From NCBI GenBank assembly GCA_964474685.1, contig CAYYTE010000034.1, forward strand, positions 1 through 12,225: 12,225 nt of DNA. Direction: 5' to 3'. The notes below the pieces were generated by a model, which worked only from the letters and a program-made list of their open reading frames with translations, made no database searches and had not been told where the DNA came from. The first letter of the stretch is position 1; the number at the start of each line of letters is the position of its first letter. Below are positions 5,867 through 12,225 of the stretch, piece after piece. The stretch comes from UBA1737 sp964474685. Its GTDB lineage: Bacteria > Bacillota_I > Bacilli_A > ML615J-28 > CAG-313. Made by a program: the position numbers and the translations under genes.

Positions 5867-8287
5867 ATGGAACAAAACGAAACAGAAAATTATATTAACG
5901 ACGCCTTATTAGGTAAAATCTCGAGAGAACAAAATATACGTGTGCCACAAATTCGTGCCGTATTACAATTAATTGATGGGGGAGCAACCGTTCCTTTTAT
6001 CGCTCGTTATCGTAAAGAAGTAACAGGTGGATTAGACGAAGAACAAATTCGTGCTATTTTTACTGAGTGGGATTATGGTCAAAAACTTGCTGCTCGTAAA
6101 GAAGACGTTATGCGTCTTATCGAAGAAAAAGGGAAACTAACGGATGAAATTAAACAAGGTTTAATCAAGGCGACAAAACTTGCTGAGATTGAAGATATAT
6201 ATCGTCCATTCAAAGAGAAAAAGAAAACTCGTGCAACGGATGCAAAGAAGAAAGGTCTTGAACCTTTTGCTGAATACTTACTTTCTTTTCCTACTGAAGG
6301 TAGTGTGGAAGAAGAAGCTAGTAAATATGTAACGGATTTAACTGGTAAAACAGAAGAAGAGATAGAGGCAATGAAAAAAGAAGGCTCTATTTGTTCAAGT
6401 CCTGAAGAGGCTATTCAAGGAGCTAAAGATATTATTGCGGAAGGTATTTCGGATAATCCAAAATATAGAGCGTGGATTCGTGATTACTATGAGAAAAATG
6501 CAAAACTTAAGACAGAATTAAAAGATGATAAAGCCCAAGCTCTTGATGAAAAACATGTTTATGGCATGTATTATGCTTATGAAGAACCAATTAAGACTAT
6601 CAAACTTCATCGTGTGCTTGCTATCAATAGAGCTGAATCTGAAAAAGTCATTAAAGTAAGTCTTATTGAAGATTATGCTTTTGTCTTAAATTATATATGT
6701 AGTGATACAATTAAAGATTTATCTAGTATTTCTGCACCGTACGTTCGTGAAGCTTGTCAAGATGCGTATGATCGTTTAATAAAATCTGCAATTGTTCGTG
6801 AGATTCGTTCGGATTTAAAAGATAAAGCAGAGAACCAAGCAATCACTATTTTTGGTGAAAACTTAAAGCACTTATTACTTCAACAACCTATGAAAGGAAA
6901 AACTGTTTTAGGCGTAGACCCTGCATTTAGAACTGGATGTAAATTAGCTGTTGTTGATGCAACTGGAAAGTATCTTGCTAAAAGTGTTATGTATCCACAT
7001 TCAAAAAATCTTAAGGAAGTTGTTCCACCTGCACGTTATCAAGAAGCGGTAGAAATATTTTGTAATTTGATTCGTACTTATCATGTTGAAGTAGTTACTA
7101 TGGGAAATGGAACTGCTAGTCGTGAGACTGAAGCTTTTGTTGCTAAAGCTTTAAAGGTTTTGAAAGAACGCGGATATGATGCGGATATTAAATACATTAT
7201 CGTCAGTGAGGCTGGAGCATCAGTATATTCTGCTTCAGACTTAGCTCGTGATGAATTCCCTGATTTTAATGTTGAAGAAAGAAGTGCTATTTCTATTGCT
7301 CGTCGTTTGCAAGATCCACTAGCGGAACTTGTAAAAATTGATCCTAAATCAATTGGTGTTGGTCAATATCAACATGACGTTTCTCAATCAAAACTTTCTG
7401 ATTCATTAGATTTTGTTGTATCAAGCACTGTTAATGAAGTTGGTGTAAATATTAATACAGCTTCTCCATCTTTACTCAAGTATGTAGCTGGTTTAAACAC
7501 TGGCACAGCAAAGAAAATTGTTGCTTATCGTGATGAGAATGGAAGATTTAATTCGCGTGAAGATATAAAAGTTAAAGGTGTTGGACCAAAAGCAATGGAA
7601 CAAGCAATGGGTTTCTTAAGAATTGTTGATGGCAATGAACCTCTAGACGTAACTGCAATCCATCCGGAAAGTTATGAACTTGCTCGTAGTATTCTTTCTA
7701 AATTAGGGTTTACAACAAGCGACCTTGGAAAAGTAGAACTTATTGACAAAATTAAAGCACTAACTGAAGATGACAAGAAAAAAATGATTGCTGAACTTGG
7801 AGCAGGTGAATATACTTTTAACGATATTTTAGAAGCATTTATTTCACCGACTCGTGATCCTCGTGATACAATTGAAGCCCCATTACTAAAGAGTGATATT
7901 TTACATTTGGAAGATTTAAAAGCTGGAATGGAATTACAAGGAACCGTACGTAATGTTACTGACTTTGGTGCTTTCGTAGATTGTGGTTTACACGATGATG
8001 GACTTGTTCATATTTCTAAGATGTCTACAGGATTTATTAAACGCCCTCTAGATGTTGTTCATGTAGGTATGATTGTTAAGGTGTGGGTTTTAGATGTTGA
8101 TTTGAATAAAGGACGTTTACAACTTACAATGATTGATCCGAATGCTCCACTTCCAAAACGTGTTGAAAGAGGACAAAAAAAGGATTTTAAAAATAACAGA
8201 AAACCATTAGACTTTAAACATCCACAAAAAAATGATTCTAGTATTAATAATATTTTTAATATAAATAGTGCCAACGAGCATAAGTAA
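5867..8287 (+). CDS. tex: Tex family nucleic-acid-binding protein
   Basis: An 806-residue Tex protein, somewhat longer than most. Tex acts in the cytoplasm on transcription and nucleic acids; homologues include Pseudomonas and pneumococcal Tex and eukaryotic Spt6. Domains in order: helical Tex N-terminal region with I-P-F-I-A-R-Y-R-K-E-like VPFIARYRKE and the DIYRPFKEKKKTRAT segment; YqgF/RNase H-like domain starting near residue 347 (VLGVDPAFRTGCK, D351); helix-hairpin-helix region (about 525-588, VGVNINTAS and KGVGPKAMEQ); S1 RNA-binding domain (about 684-754, GTVRNVTDFGAFVD). The extra length lies in an acidic insertion in the N-terminal region near residues 140-175 and a basic, Asn/Lys-rich tail of about 50 residues after S1. 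The start is set by AGGAG (5856-5860), 6 bases before ATG 5867; ATG 5864 is also possible. acpP follows after 12 bases. Confidence 0.96.
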   Translation: MEQNETENYINDALLGKISREQNIRVPQIRAVLQLIDGGATVPFIARYRKEVTGGLDEEQIRAIFTEWDYGQKLAARKEDVMRLIEEKGKLTDEIKQGLIKATKLAEIEDIYRPFKEKKKTRATDAKKKGLEPFAEYLLSFPTEGSVEEEASKYVTDLTGKTEEEIEAMKKEGSICSSPEEAIQGAKDIIAEGISDNPKYRAWIRDYYEKNAKLKTELKDDKAQALDEKHVYGMYYAYEEPIKTIKLHRVLAINRAESEKVIKVSLIEDYAFVLNYICSDTIKDLSSISAPYVREACQDAYDRLIKSAIVREIRSDLKDKAENQAITIFGENLKHLLLQQPMKGKTVLGVDPAFRTGCKLAVVDATGKYLAKSVMYPHSKNLKEVVPPARYQEAVEIFCNLIRTYHVEVVTMGNGTASRETEAFVAKALKVLKERGYDADIKYIIVSEAGASVYSASDLARDEFPDFNVEERSAISIARRLQDPLAELVKIDPKSIGVGQYQHDVSQSKLSDSLDFVVSSTVNEVGVNINTASPSLLKYVAGLNTGTAKKIVAYRDENGRFNSREDIKVKGVGPKAMEQAMGFLRIVDGNEPLDVTAIHPESYELARSILSKLGFTTSDLGKVELIDKIKALTEDDKKKMIAELGAGEYTFNDILEAFISPTRDPRDTIEAPLLKSDILHLEDLKAGMELQGTVRNVTDFGAFVDCGLHDDGLVHISKMSTGFIKRPLDVVHVGMIVKVWVLDVDLNKGRLQLTMIDPNAPLPKRVERGQKKDFKNNRKPLDFKHPQKNDSSINNIFNINSANEHK

Positions 8288-8299
8288 AGGAGAAGAAAT

Positions 8300-8533
8300 A
8301 TGGTATTCGAAAAAATTCGTGATATTATCGTAGACAAACTTAGTGTTAAACCTGAGAAAATAACATTAGACACTAATCTTGTTGATGATTTAGGTGCAGA
8401 TTCTTTAGACGCAGCTGAAATCGTTATGAATATCGAAGATGCTTTTAGTATTGAGTTTGATGATGAAGCTAGCCAAAGCATCAAAAAAGTAAGTGACCTA
8501 GTTGCTTATGTTGAAAAAAAGATTCAAAAGTAA
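8300..8533 (+). CDS. acpP: Acyl carrier protein
   Basis: A 77-residue acidic protein, standard size for the type II fatty-acid synthase carrier. The phosphopantetheine attachment site is Ser35 in L-G-A-D-S-L-D, the classic DSL motif, preceded by L-V-D-D. The substrate thioester arm would be added by AcpS, which is not in the window. The RBS AAAGGAGAA (8286-8294) overlaps the region just after the tex stop, so it is probably cotranscribed with tex. This is an unusual partnership, as acpP normally sits with fab genes or rnc. A strong terminator follows at 8548-8576. The next gene is a MarR-family regulator, the family to which the fatty-acid repressor FabT belongs. Confidence 0.97.
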   Translation: MVFEKIRDIIVDKLSVKPEKITLDTNLVDDLGADSLDAAEIVMNIEDAFSIEFDDEASQSIKKVSDLVAYVEKKIQK

Positions 8534-8547
8534 TTAAAATATTTCTT

Positions 8548-8576
8548 AAAGAGGCTCAAGTTCTTGAGTCTCTTTT
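8548..8576 (+). terminator. Intrinsic terminator of the tex-acpP operon
   Basis: A 12-13-bp stem, AAAGAGGCTCAAG (8548-8560) with CTTGAGTCTCTTT (8563-8575), containing one G-U pair and a tight loop (effectively GTTC), ending in TCTTTTATTT. Confidence 0.92.
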
Positions 8577-8624
8577 ATTTGTATGAAATTTTAAATGCTT
8601 TTAAAATAAATATAATATAATAGT

Positions 8625-8653
8625 TTGACATTAAAGGTAAAATATTGTATAAT
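8625..8653 (+). promoter_or_regulatory. Perfect-consensus sigma-A promoter for the MarR gene
   Basis: TTGACA (8625-8630), a 17-bp spacer and TATAAT (8648-8653): both hexamers match consensus exactly and spacing is optimal. The region upstream is A/T-rich (about 8595-8620), like an UP element. The predicted leader is about 33 bases. The -35 lies inside AGTTTGA (8622-8628), which equals one half of the FabT-type palindrome, but the second half is not recognisable. Confidence 0.9.
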
Positions 8654-8692
8654 AAATCATATAGGTATAATCTATTATCTGGGAGGTATACA

Positions 8693-9946
8693 ATGGAAAA
8701 GAAAATTGAAAAGAAATCTGTAAAAAGTACTGCGGTTTCTAAAGAAAATATAACTAATAAAAAAAAGGCAACTTCAGGTAAGTCAAAAGATAAAAGTAAG
8801 ACTAATAAAACTGAAGCAGGTAAAAAAGTTACATCTAAAAGTAACTCAACAAAATCAAATGTAAAGATAGAAAAAACTATTGTTCCTCAATCAAGTAATA
8901 AGGAAACAAAAGAAACTGTTGTTTCTATGTCTCAAAATGACGATAAGTCACTTGACAAAAAAGATACAATACAAAGTTTGAAAGAGACGAATGTATTAAA
9001 GCAAAATGATGAGACTAGTGTAAGTAAAGTTATTACTGAGGTAAATGATAATTCGAATAATAATGAAACAATTGTAAAAGAAAAGAATACTCAAGATAAT
9101 AAGAATAAATCTGATAGTACTCAAAAACCAAAACAAGAGAAAAATTTGAAAGCAAAGAAAGAAACTCCTTCTAAGAAGAAAAAGCCATCAACTAAGAAAA
9201 CACCAAAGGTTTCTTCCATTGTTTCTACTAAAATCGACCCTAAGACGGGTATGTTGATTGATATTGTAAAGCAAAATAAAAAAGATAAAGTACAAAAGAA
9301 AATTGAAATTACCCCAAAAGAAGAAAAAGTAGTTGTTCCTCAAACGAAAAAGAAAAGAATTAAAAAGGTCGTACCAACAATTGAGCCAAGTCCTGTTGTA
9401 CCAAAGGAAATTGTACGCCCTACTGCAAAAAAGGAACATAAGTTCACAACAAAAGAAGACAAAAAAATGTATCATGATCTTCAAGATGCATTTCGTGAAG
9501 TTGCAAATATGACTATGGTAATTGAAGAACGGGTAATGGATAAAAAGGCCATTCCTGATTTAACAATTGGTGAATTGCATGTTGTTGAAATGGTTAATGA
9601 GTTAAATAACAAGCCTGTTTCTACAATTGCAAATAAACTTCATATCACTGTTGGAGCCTTTATTACTTGTATGAATCGTTTGGTTCAAAAAGATTATTTG
9701 ATTCGTACAAGAGATGAGATGGATCATCGTATTATTCTTCTAAGTGTTTCTCAAAAAGCTAAAAAAGTACTTAAAACACACGATAAATTTCATTCTGATA
9801 TTTTGGGTATGGTATTAGATAGTATGACCCTTCAACAAGCAACGAAAGTGATGAGTCAATTCGCTTTTGCAATCGAGGCTTATTATGACCCTTCTTTGTT
9901 AGAAAAACAAAATGATGAAAAATCTAAAAAAAGTAGAAAAAAATAA
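8693..9946 (+). CDS. MarR family regulator with long lysine-rich N-terminal extension
   Basis: A 417-residue protein, nearly three times the usual MarR length (about 140-160). Residues about 255-405 form a MarR domain: helix M-Y-H-D-L-Q-D-A-F, winged HTH at about 308-335 (PVSTIANKLHITVGAF...), and wing R-D-E-M-D-H-R-I-I-L-L-S-V-S. In this wing the usual D-x-R-D-R is altered to D-E-M-D-H-R. Residues 1-248 are low-complexity: Lys, Ser, Thr, Asn, Glu and Gln, with no aromatic, histidine or cysteine residue, so presumably disordered and strongly basic. Two runs, K-K-K-K-P-S-T-K-K and K-K-K-R-I-K-K, resemble histone H1-like tails. ATG 8693 has GGGAGG 6 bases upstream; the in-frame TTG at 8645 falls in the promoter and is not used. 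Adjacency to acpP hints at a FabT-like role, but this is inference. Confidence 0.9.
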   Translation: MEKKIEKKSVKSTAVSKENITNKKKATSGKSKDKSKTNKTEAGKKVTSKSNSTKSNVKIEKTIVPQSSNKETKETVVSMSQNDDKSLDKKDTIQSLKETNVLKQNDETSVSKVITEVNDNSNNNETIVKEKNTQDNKNKSDSTQKPKQEKNLKAKKETPSKKKKPSTKKTPKVSSIVSTKIDPKTGMLIDIVKQNKKDKVQKKIEITPKEEKVVVPQTKKKRIKKVVPTIEPSPVVPKEIVRPTAKKEHKFTTKEDKKMYHDLQDAFREVANMTMVIEERVMDKKAIPDLTIGELHVVEMVNELNNKPVSTIANKLHITVGAFITCMNRLVQKDYLIRTRDEMDHRIILLSVSQKAKKVLKTHDKFHSDILGMVLDSMTLQQATKVMSQFAFAIEAYYDPSLLEKQNDEKSKKSRKK

Positions 9947-9971
9947 AAAAGAGGAAAAACCTCTTTTTTTT
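9945..9971. terminator. Bidirectional intrinsic terminator between convergent genes
   Basis: A stem of 10 bp (AAAAAAGAGG 9945-9954 with CCTCTTTTTT 9960-9969) around a 5-A loop, with T runs on both strands. It overlaps the stop codons of both the MarR gene (9944-9946) and the minus-strand gene (9970-9972). Confidence 0.9.
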
Positions 9972-10740
9972 AGTAGTTATAATAGCAATATAAAGATAGT
10001 TCGATAGGCTCTAGGCAAGAAATTGTTGTAATAGAATCGCCTTCGTTATTCGGATTGTTTTTCCAAACACTTGTGTATTTTGTTCCCGCAATTGTTTTTG
10101 TTGGCGAGATTAGTGTTAAGGACCCTTTTTGCAAGTTGTTCTTGTATTCCGTTAATTTATCCATAATCTCTCCCGCATACTTATCTATGTTTGTGCCATA
10201 TTCTTCTATGTATTGTTTTCTTAATTGTTCATGATAATCATCTAATTCTTCTTTTGTTGCTTCATGTTTAACCGTGTAATAATTAGGATTATCCAGTGAA
10301 TATATTTCCACCCATTCGTTTGTATCTTCATTCTTTTCATAATAAGTAATATTATATTTATTATAGTGCCATTTTGCAAATAATGTAGTATCTTTTGTAA
10401 ATTTAAATGTATCAAAATCGACACTGGAACCGCTGAAATCATCGCGAATATACCATCCTTCAAATGTACAATATTTAGAAGTAGGGTTGTTCGGTTCCTT
10501 GATATGACCGGTGAGTAGATTAATAGTTTGACTTTCTACTTTTGTGCCAATACCCGAATTAAATGTCACTGTTTTAGCTGGTTGAATGATAAATATGCAT
10601 ATAAGAATTAGAACTAAAAATCCAACAATTCCACCCCATATTTTAACATTGCGAACTATTTTTCTTTTCTTTATTGCTTTTGGGCTCATATCTTTCTGAA
10701 CTTCAGATAATTCGTCATCTGAACTGTTTATGTCTTTCAT
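9970..10740 (-). CDS. Membrane-anchored InlB B-repeat protein
   Basis: A 256-residue protein with a charged cytoplasmic N-terminus (1-33, with K-K-R-K), one membrane helix (about 34-53) and an extracellular part. There is no cleavable signal, so it looks like an N-in, C-out single-pass protein. Residues about 57-124 form an InlB B-repeat (Listeria-Bacteroides repeat): V-T-F-N-S-G, then P-T-S-K-Y-C-T-F-E-G-W-Y, ending T-T-L-F-A-K-W. A second, degenerate unit seems to start at YNITYY (129-134) with N-Y-Y-T-V and resume at LTLISPTKT with K-Y-T-S-V-W (208-226), interrupted by about 45 charged helix-forming residues (161-206). The tail ends with two cysteines and several tyrosines. The family binds proteins or surfaces; no partner is known here. 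RBS AGGAGG is well placed. Confidence 0.85.
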   Translation of the reverse strand: MKDINSSDDELSEVQKDMSPKAIKKRKIVRNVKIWGGIVGFLVLILICIFIIQPAKTVTFNSGIGTKVESQTINLLTGHIKEPNNPTSKYCTFEGWYIRDDFSGSSVDFDTFKFTKDTTLFAKWHYNKYNITYYEKNEDTNEWVEIYSLDNPNYYTVKHEATKEELDDYHEQLRKQYIEEYGTNIDKYAGEIMDKLTEYKNNLQKGSLTLISPTKTIAGTKYTSVWKNNPNNEGDSITTISCLEPIELSLYCYYNY

Positions 10741-10764
10741 ATTTTCCTCCTATTTATTTATAAT

Positions 10765-10793
10765 ATTATACCATGTTTTGAATTATTTAGCAA
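10765..10793 (-). promoter_or_regulatory. Promoter of the InlB-repeat gene
   Basis: On the minus strand, TTGCTA (10793-10788), a 17-bp spacer and TATAAT (10770-10765), preceded by an extended TGG. This is a strong match. The -35 overlaps a near-perfect direct repeat (AATTATTTAG at 10781 and AATTATTTTAG at 10792). Confidence 0.85.
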
Positions 10794-10839
10794 TTATTTT
10801 AGAAGAATATGTTAAAACCTATTTAAAATAAAATAAAAA

Positions 10840-10848
10840 TGGTATAAT
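10840..10848 (+). promoter_or_regulatory. Extended -10 promoter of rlmD
   Basis: TGG followed by TATAAT (10843-10848), a consensus extended -10. The -35 position 17 bases upstream (TATTTA) is poor. The predicted leader is about 22 bases, with GAAGGAG (10864-10870) 6 bases before the ATG. Confidence 0.75.
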
Positions 10849-10876
10849 ATAGGAGTAATTGTAGAAGGAGTATAGT

Positions 10877-12225
10877 ATGTATAAAGAAAATACTAATGTG
10901 GTAAATTTAAATCAAGAAATTCTTTTAACTATTAAAAGGATTGGAATTAATGGTGAAGGAATAGGCTATTATAAAAGACTCGCTGTTTTTGTGCCTTTTG
11001 CACTTCCTGGAGAGGAAGATGTAGTAAAAATCGTAGAAGTAAAACCTCAGTATGCTAAAGGGGTTCTAATTAAAATAAAGAATAATATGAATCCTGATCG
11101 TGTTAAACCTAGTTGTGAATACTATAATAAATGTGGAGGATGCCAATTACTTCATATGAATTATGAATGCCAATTAAAAACAAAAAGAGCAATAGTGATG
11201 GAATCATTTAATCGTTACTATGACGGTAATCTCGATTTTGGGTTATTTAAAGAAACAATTGGAATGGATAATCCCTGGCATTATAGAAATAAAGCAAAAC
11301 TTCCCATTCGTTATGATGGTGAAAAACTAGTATCTGGGCTTTACGCTGCTGATTCCAATTGTTTAGTTTATATAGAGCATTGTGATATTGAAAAAGAGGA
11401 TATTCGCACTTGTGTTCAAAAGGTATTAGCTTATCTTACGAAATGGCAGGTAATTGCTTATAATCCGAAATCTAGAGATGGTGTATTAAGACATCTTGTA
11501 GTACGTAGTTCAAAAGCAACAGGAGAAATTCAAGTCACTCTTATATTATATAAGGAAGACGCAAGAACGATTAAGATAGCAAAAGAACTTTTAAATATAG
11601 TTCCTATTGTAAGTGTTTATATCTCTATAAACTCTGATTTAGAAGCAATCGAGTCATTTGGAGAAAGAACGTACTTATTAGTTGGAAAAGAAGTGATTAC
11701 CGAGCAAATTGGTGCTAACAAATTTGATTTACTACCAACTGCCTTTTTTCAATTGAATCTTGAACAAACTGAAAAATTATATAATTTGATTGGTACTATT
11801 GCAAATGTTACTAAGAAAGATAAAGTAGTGGATGCATATTGTGGGGTTGGTACAATTGGAATTTCTTTAGCAAATGTTGCTTTAGAAGTTCGAGGTATTG
11901 ATTCAAATAAAGAGGCCATTATTAATGCAAACCAAAATGCTGAAAAAAATGGTTATAAAAATGCAAACTTCTATTGTGGGAGTGTTTTAGAAAACTTATA
12001 TAAATGGAGAGAAAATGGATTCATTCCAGATATAATTGTTGCTGATCCTCCAAGATTAGGTTTAGAGTTAAAACTTATTAATTTTTTACAAGAGCACCCC
12101 GTAAAGAAATTTATTTATGTTTCTTGTAATCCTGCTACTTTAGCAAAAAATTGTAATCATTTTCAAAAAAGATATAAAATAACTGCCATTCAACCATTAG
12201 ATATGTTTCCTAATACAGCAAATGT
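10877..12225 (+). CDS. rlmD: RlmD/RlmCD family 23S rRNA (uracil-C5)-methyltransferase, 3' end cut by window
   Basis: 449 residues are visible and only the last few are missing, since the visible end PLDMFPNTAN corresponds to the family's C-terminal DMFPHTxHVE. It transfers a methyl group from S-adenosylmethionine to C5 of uridine in 23S rRNA; in Gram-positives the homologue RlmCD can modify two sites (U747 and U1939), so one- or two-site specificity cannot be told here. Domains: N-terminal TRAM domain (about 12-70); 4Fe-4S ligands C80, C86, C89 (C-x5-C-G-G-C) and C169 (EHCD); Rossmann SAM-binding motif around D319 (VVDAYCGVGT); D390-P-P-R; catalytic cysteine C417 in V-S-C-N-P-A-T-L. All key residues are present. 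It is divergent from the InlB-repeat gene with its own promoter. Confidence 0.95.
   Translation, partial: MYKENTNVVNLNQEILLTIKRIGINGEGIGYYKRLAVFVPFALPGEEDVVKIVEVKPQYAKGVLIKIKNNMNPDRVKPSCEYYNKCGGCQLLHMNYECQLKTKRAIVMESFNRYYDGNLDFGLFKETIGMDNPWHYRNKAKLPIRYDGEKLVSGLYAADSNCLVYIEHCDIEKEDIRTCVQKVLAYLTKWQVIAYNPKSRDGVLRHLVVRSSKATGEIQVTLILYKEDARTIKIAKELLNIVPIVSVYISINSDLEAIESFGERTYLLVGKEVITEQIGANKFDLLPTAFFQLNLEQTEKLYNLIGTIANVTKKDKVVDAYCGVGTIGISLANVALEVRGIDSNKEAIINANQNAEKNGYKNANFYCGSVLENLYKWRENGFIPDIIVADPPRLGLELKLINFLQEHPVKKFIYVSCNPATLAKNCNHFQKRYKITAIQPLDMFPNTAN

Noticed and set aside
8059..8484. Open frames on the strand opposite to tex/acpP, and similar ones at 363-629, 2267-2509, 5143-5364, 9188-9484 and 10242-10463
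   Set aside because: They lie inside well-supported genes, have no RBS and encode low-complexity or unlikely proteins.
8622..8640. Complete FabT operator
   Set aside because: Only the left half AGTTTGA is present, and it is largely explained by the consensus -35.
8645..8692. TTG start extending the MarR protein by 16 residues
   Set aside because: It overlaps the consensus -10 TATAAT, so the codons would not be transcribed. ATG 8693 has GGGAGG upstream.
10781..10802. Short direct repeat AATTATTTAG / AATTATTTTAG as an operator or iteron
   Set aside because: There are only two copies in very AT-rich DNA, so chance is a sufficient explanation.
1..12225. Mycoplasma-like code with TGA as tryptophan
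   Set aside because: TGA ends tetR at a clean ATGA overlap, and tryptophan is encoded by TGG throughout.

Overview
The window looks like ordinary chromosome from a low-GC Bacillota (Firmicutes) bacterium. The DNA is strongly AT-rich, ribosome binding sites are of the AGGAGG type, and promoters are sigma-A-like and often carry an extended -10. Intrinsic terminators are compact and shared between convergent genes. TGA is used as a stop codon and tryptophan is TGG, so the standard bacterial code applies. The mix of genes (YhcC-type radical SAM, IMPACT/YigZ, CinA C-terminal domain, Tex, ACP, MarR with a lysine-rich extension, InlB-type repeat protein, RlmD) would suit an Erysipelotrichia-like gut or host-associated Firmicute. 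That placement is inference and was not tested by a search.

Layout, left to right. (1) Bases 1-2195 (+): a gene cut by the left edge encoding a beta-rich protein of unknown function, a TetR regulator and a two-helix membrane protein, packed as one operon (stop/RBS overlap, then a 4-base ATGA overlap) and ended by a bidirectional terminator at 2199-2222. (2) 2239-3183 (-): TIGR01212/YhcC-type radical SAM protein. (3) 3249-4202 (+): DUF1295 membrane protein, convergent with (4) 4224-4877 (-): YigZ/IMPACT protein, with a shared terminator between them. (5) 4964-5737 (+): CinA C-terminal-domain protein with an unrecognised N-terminal half, divergent from yigZ. (6) 5867-8533 (+): tex followed 12 bases later by acpP, then a strong terminator. 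(7) 8693-9946 (+): a MarR-family regulator with a lysine-rich N-terminal tail of about 250 residues, driven by a perfect-consensus promoter. (8) 9970-10740 (-): a membrane-anchored InlB-repeat protein, convergent with the MarR gene. (9) 10877 to the right edge (+): RlmD-type 23S rRNA uracil-C5 methyltransferase, missing only its last residues.

The genes do not form one evident pathway. Most are housekeeping or stress genes (rRNA modification, transcript/DNA transactions by Tex, fatty-acid carrier, nucleotide salvage or damage). There is no mobile element, CRISPR array, tRNA or rRNA. I do not see a clear new defence or biosynthetic system. The parts most worth a second look are the MarR protein with its histone-H1-like tail beside acpP, the apparent internal duplication in the unknown beta-rich protein of the TetR operon, the CinA-like protein with altered catalytic-loop residues and a novel N-terminal half, the InlB-type repeat split by a helical insertion, and an 8-bp perfect dyad inside the tex promoter spacer.
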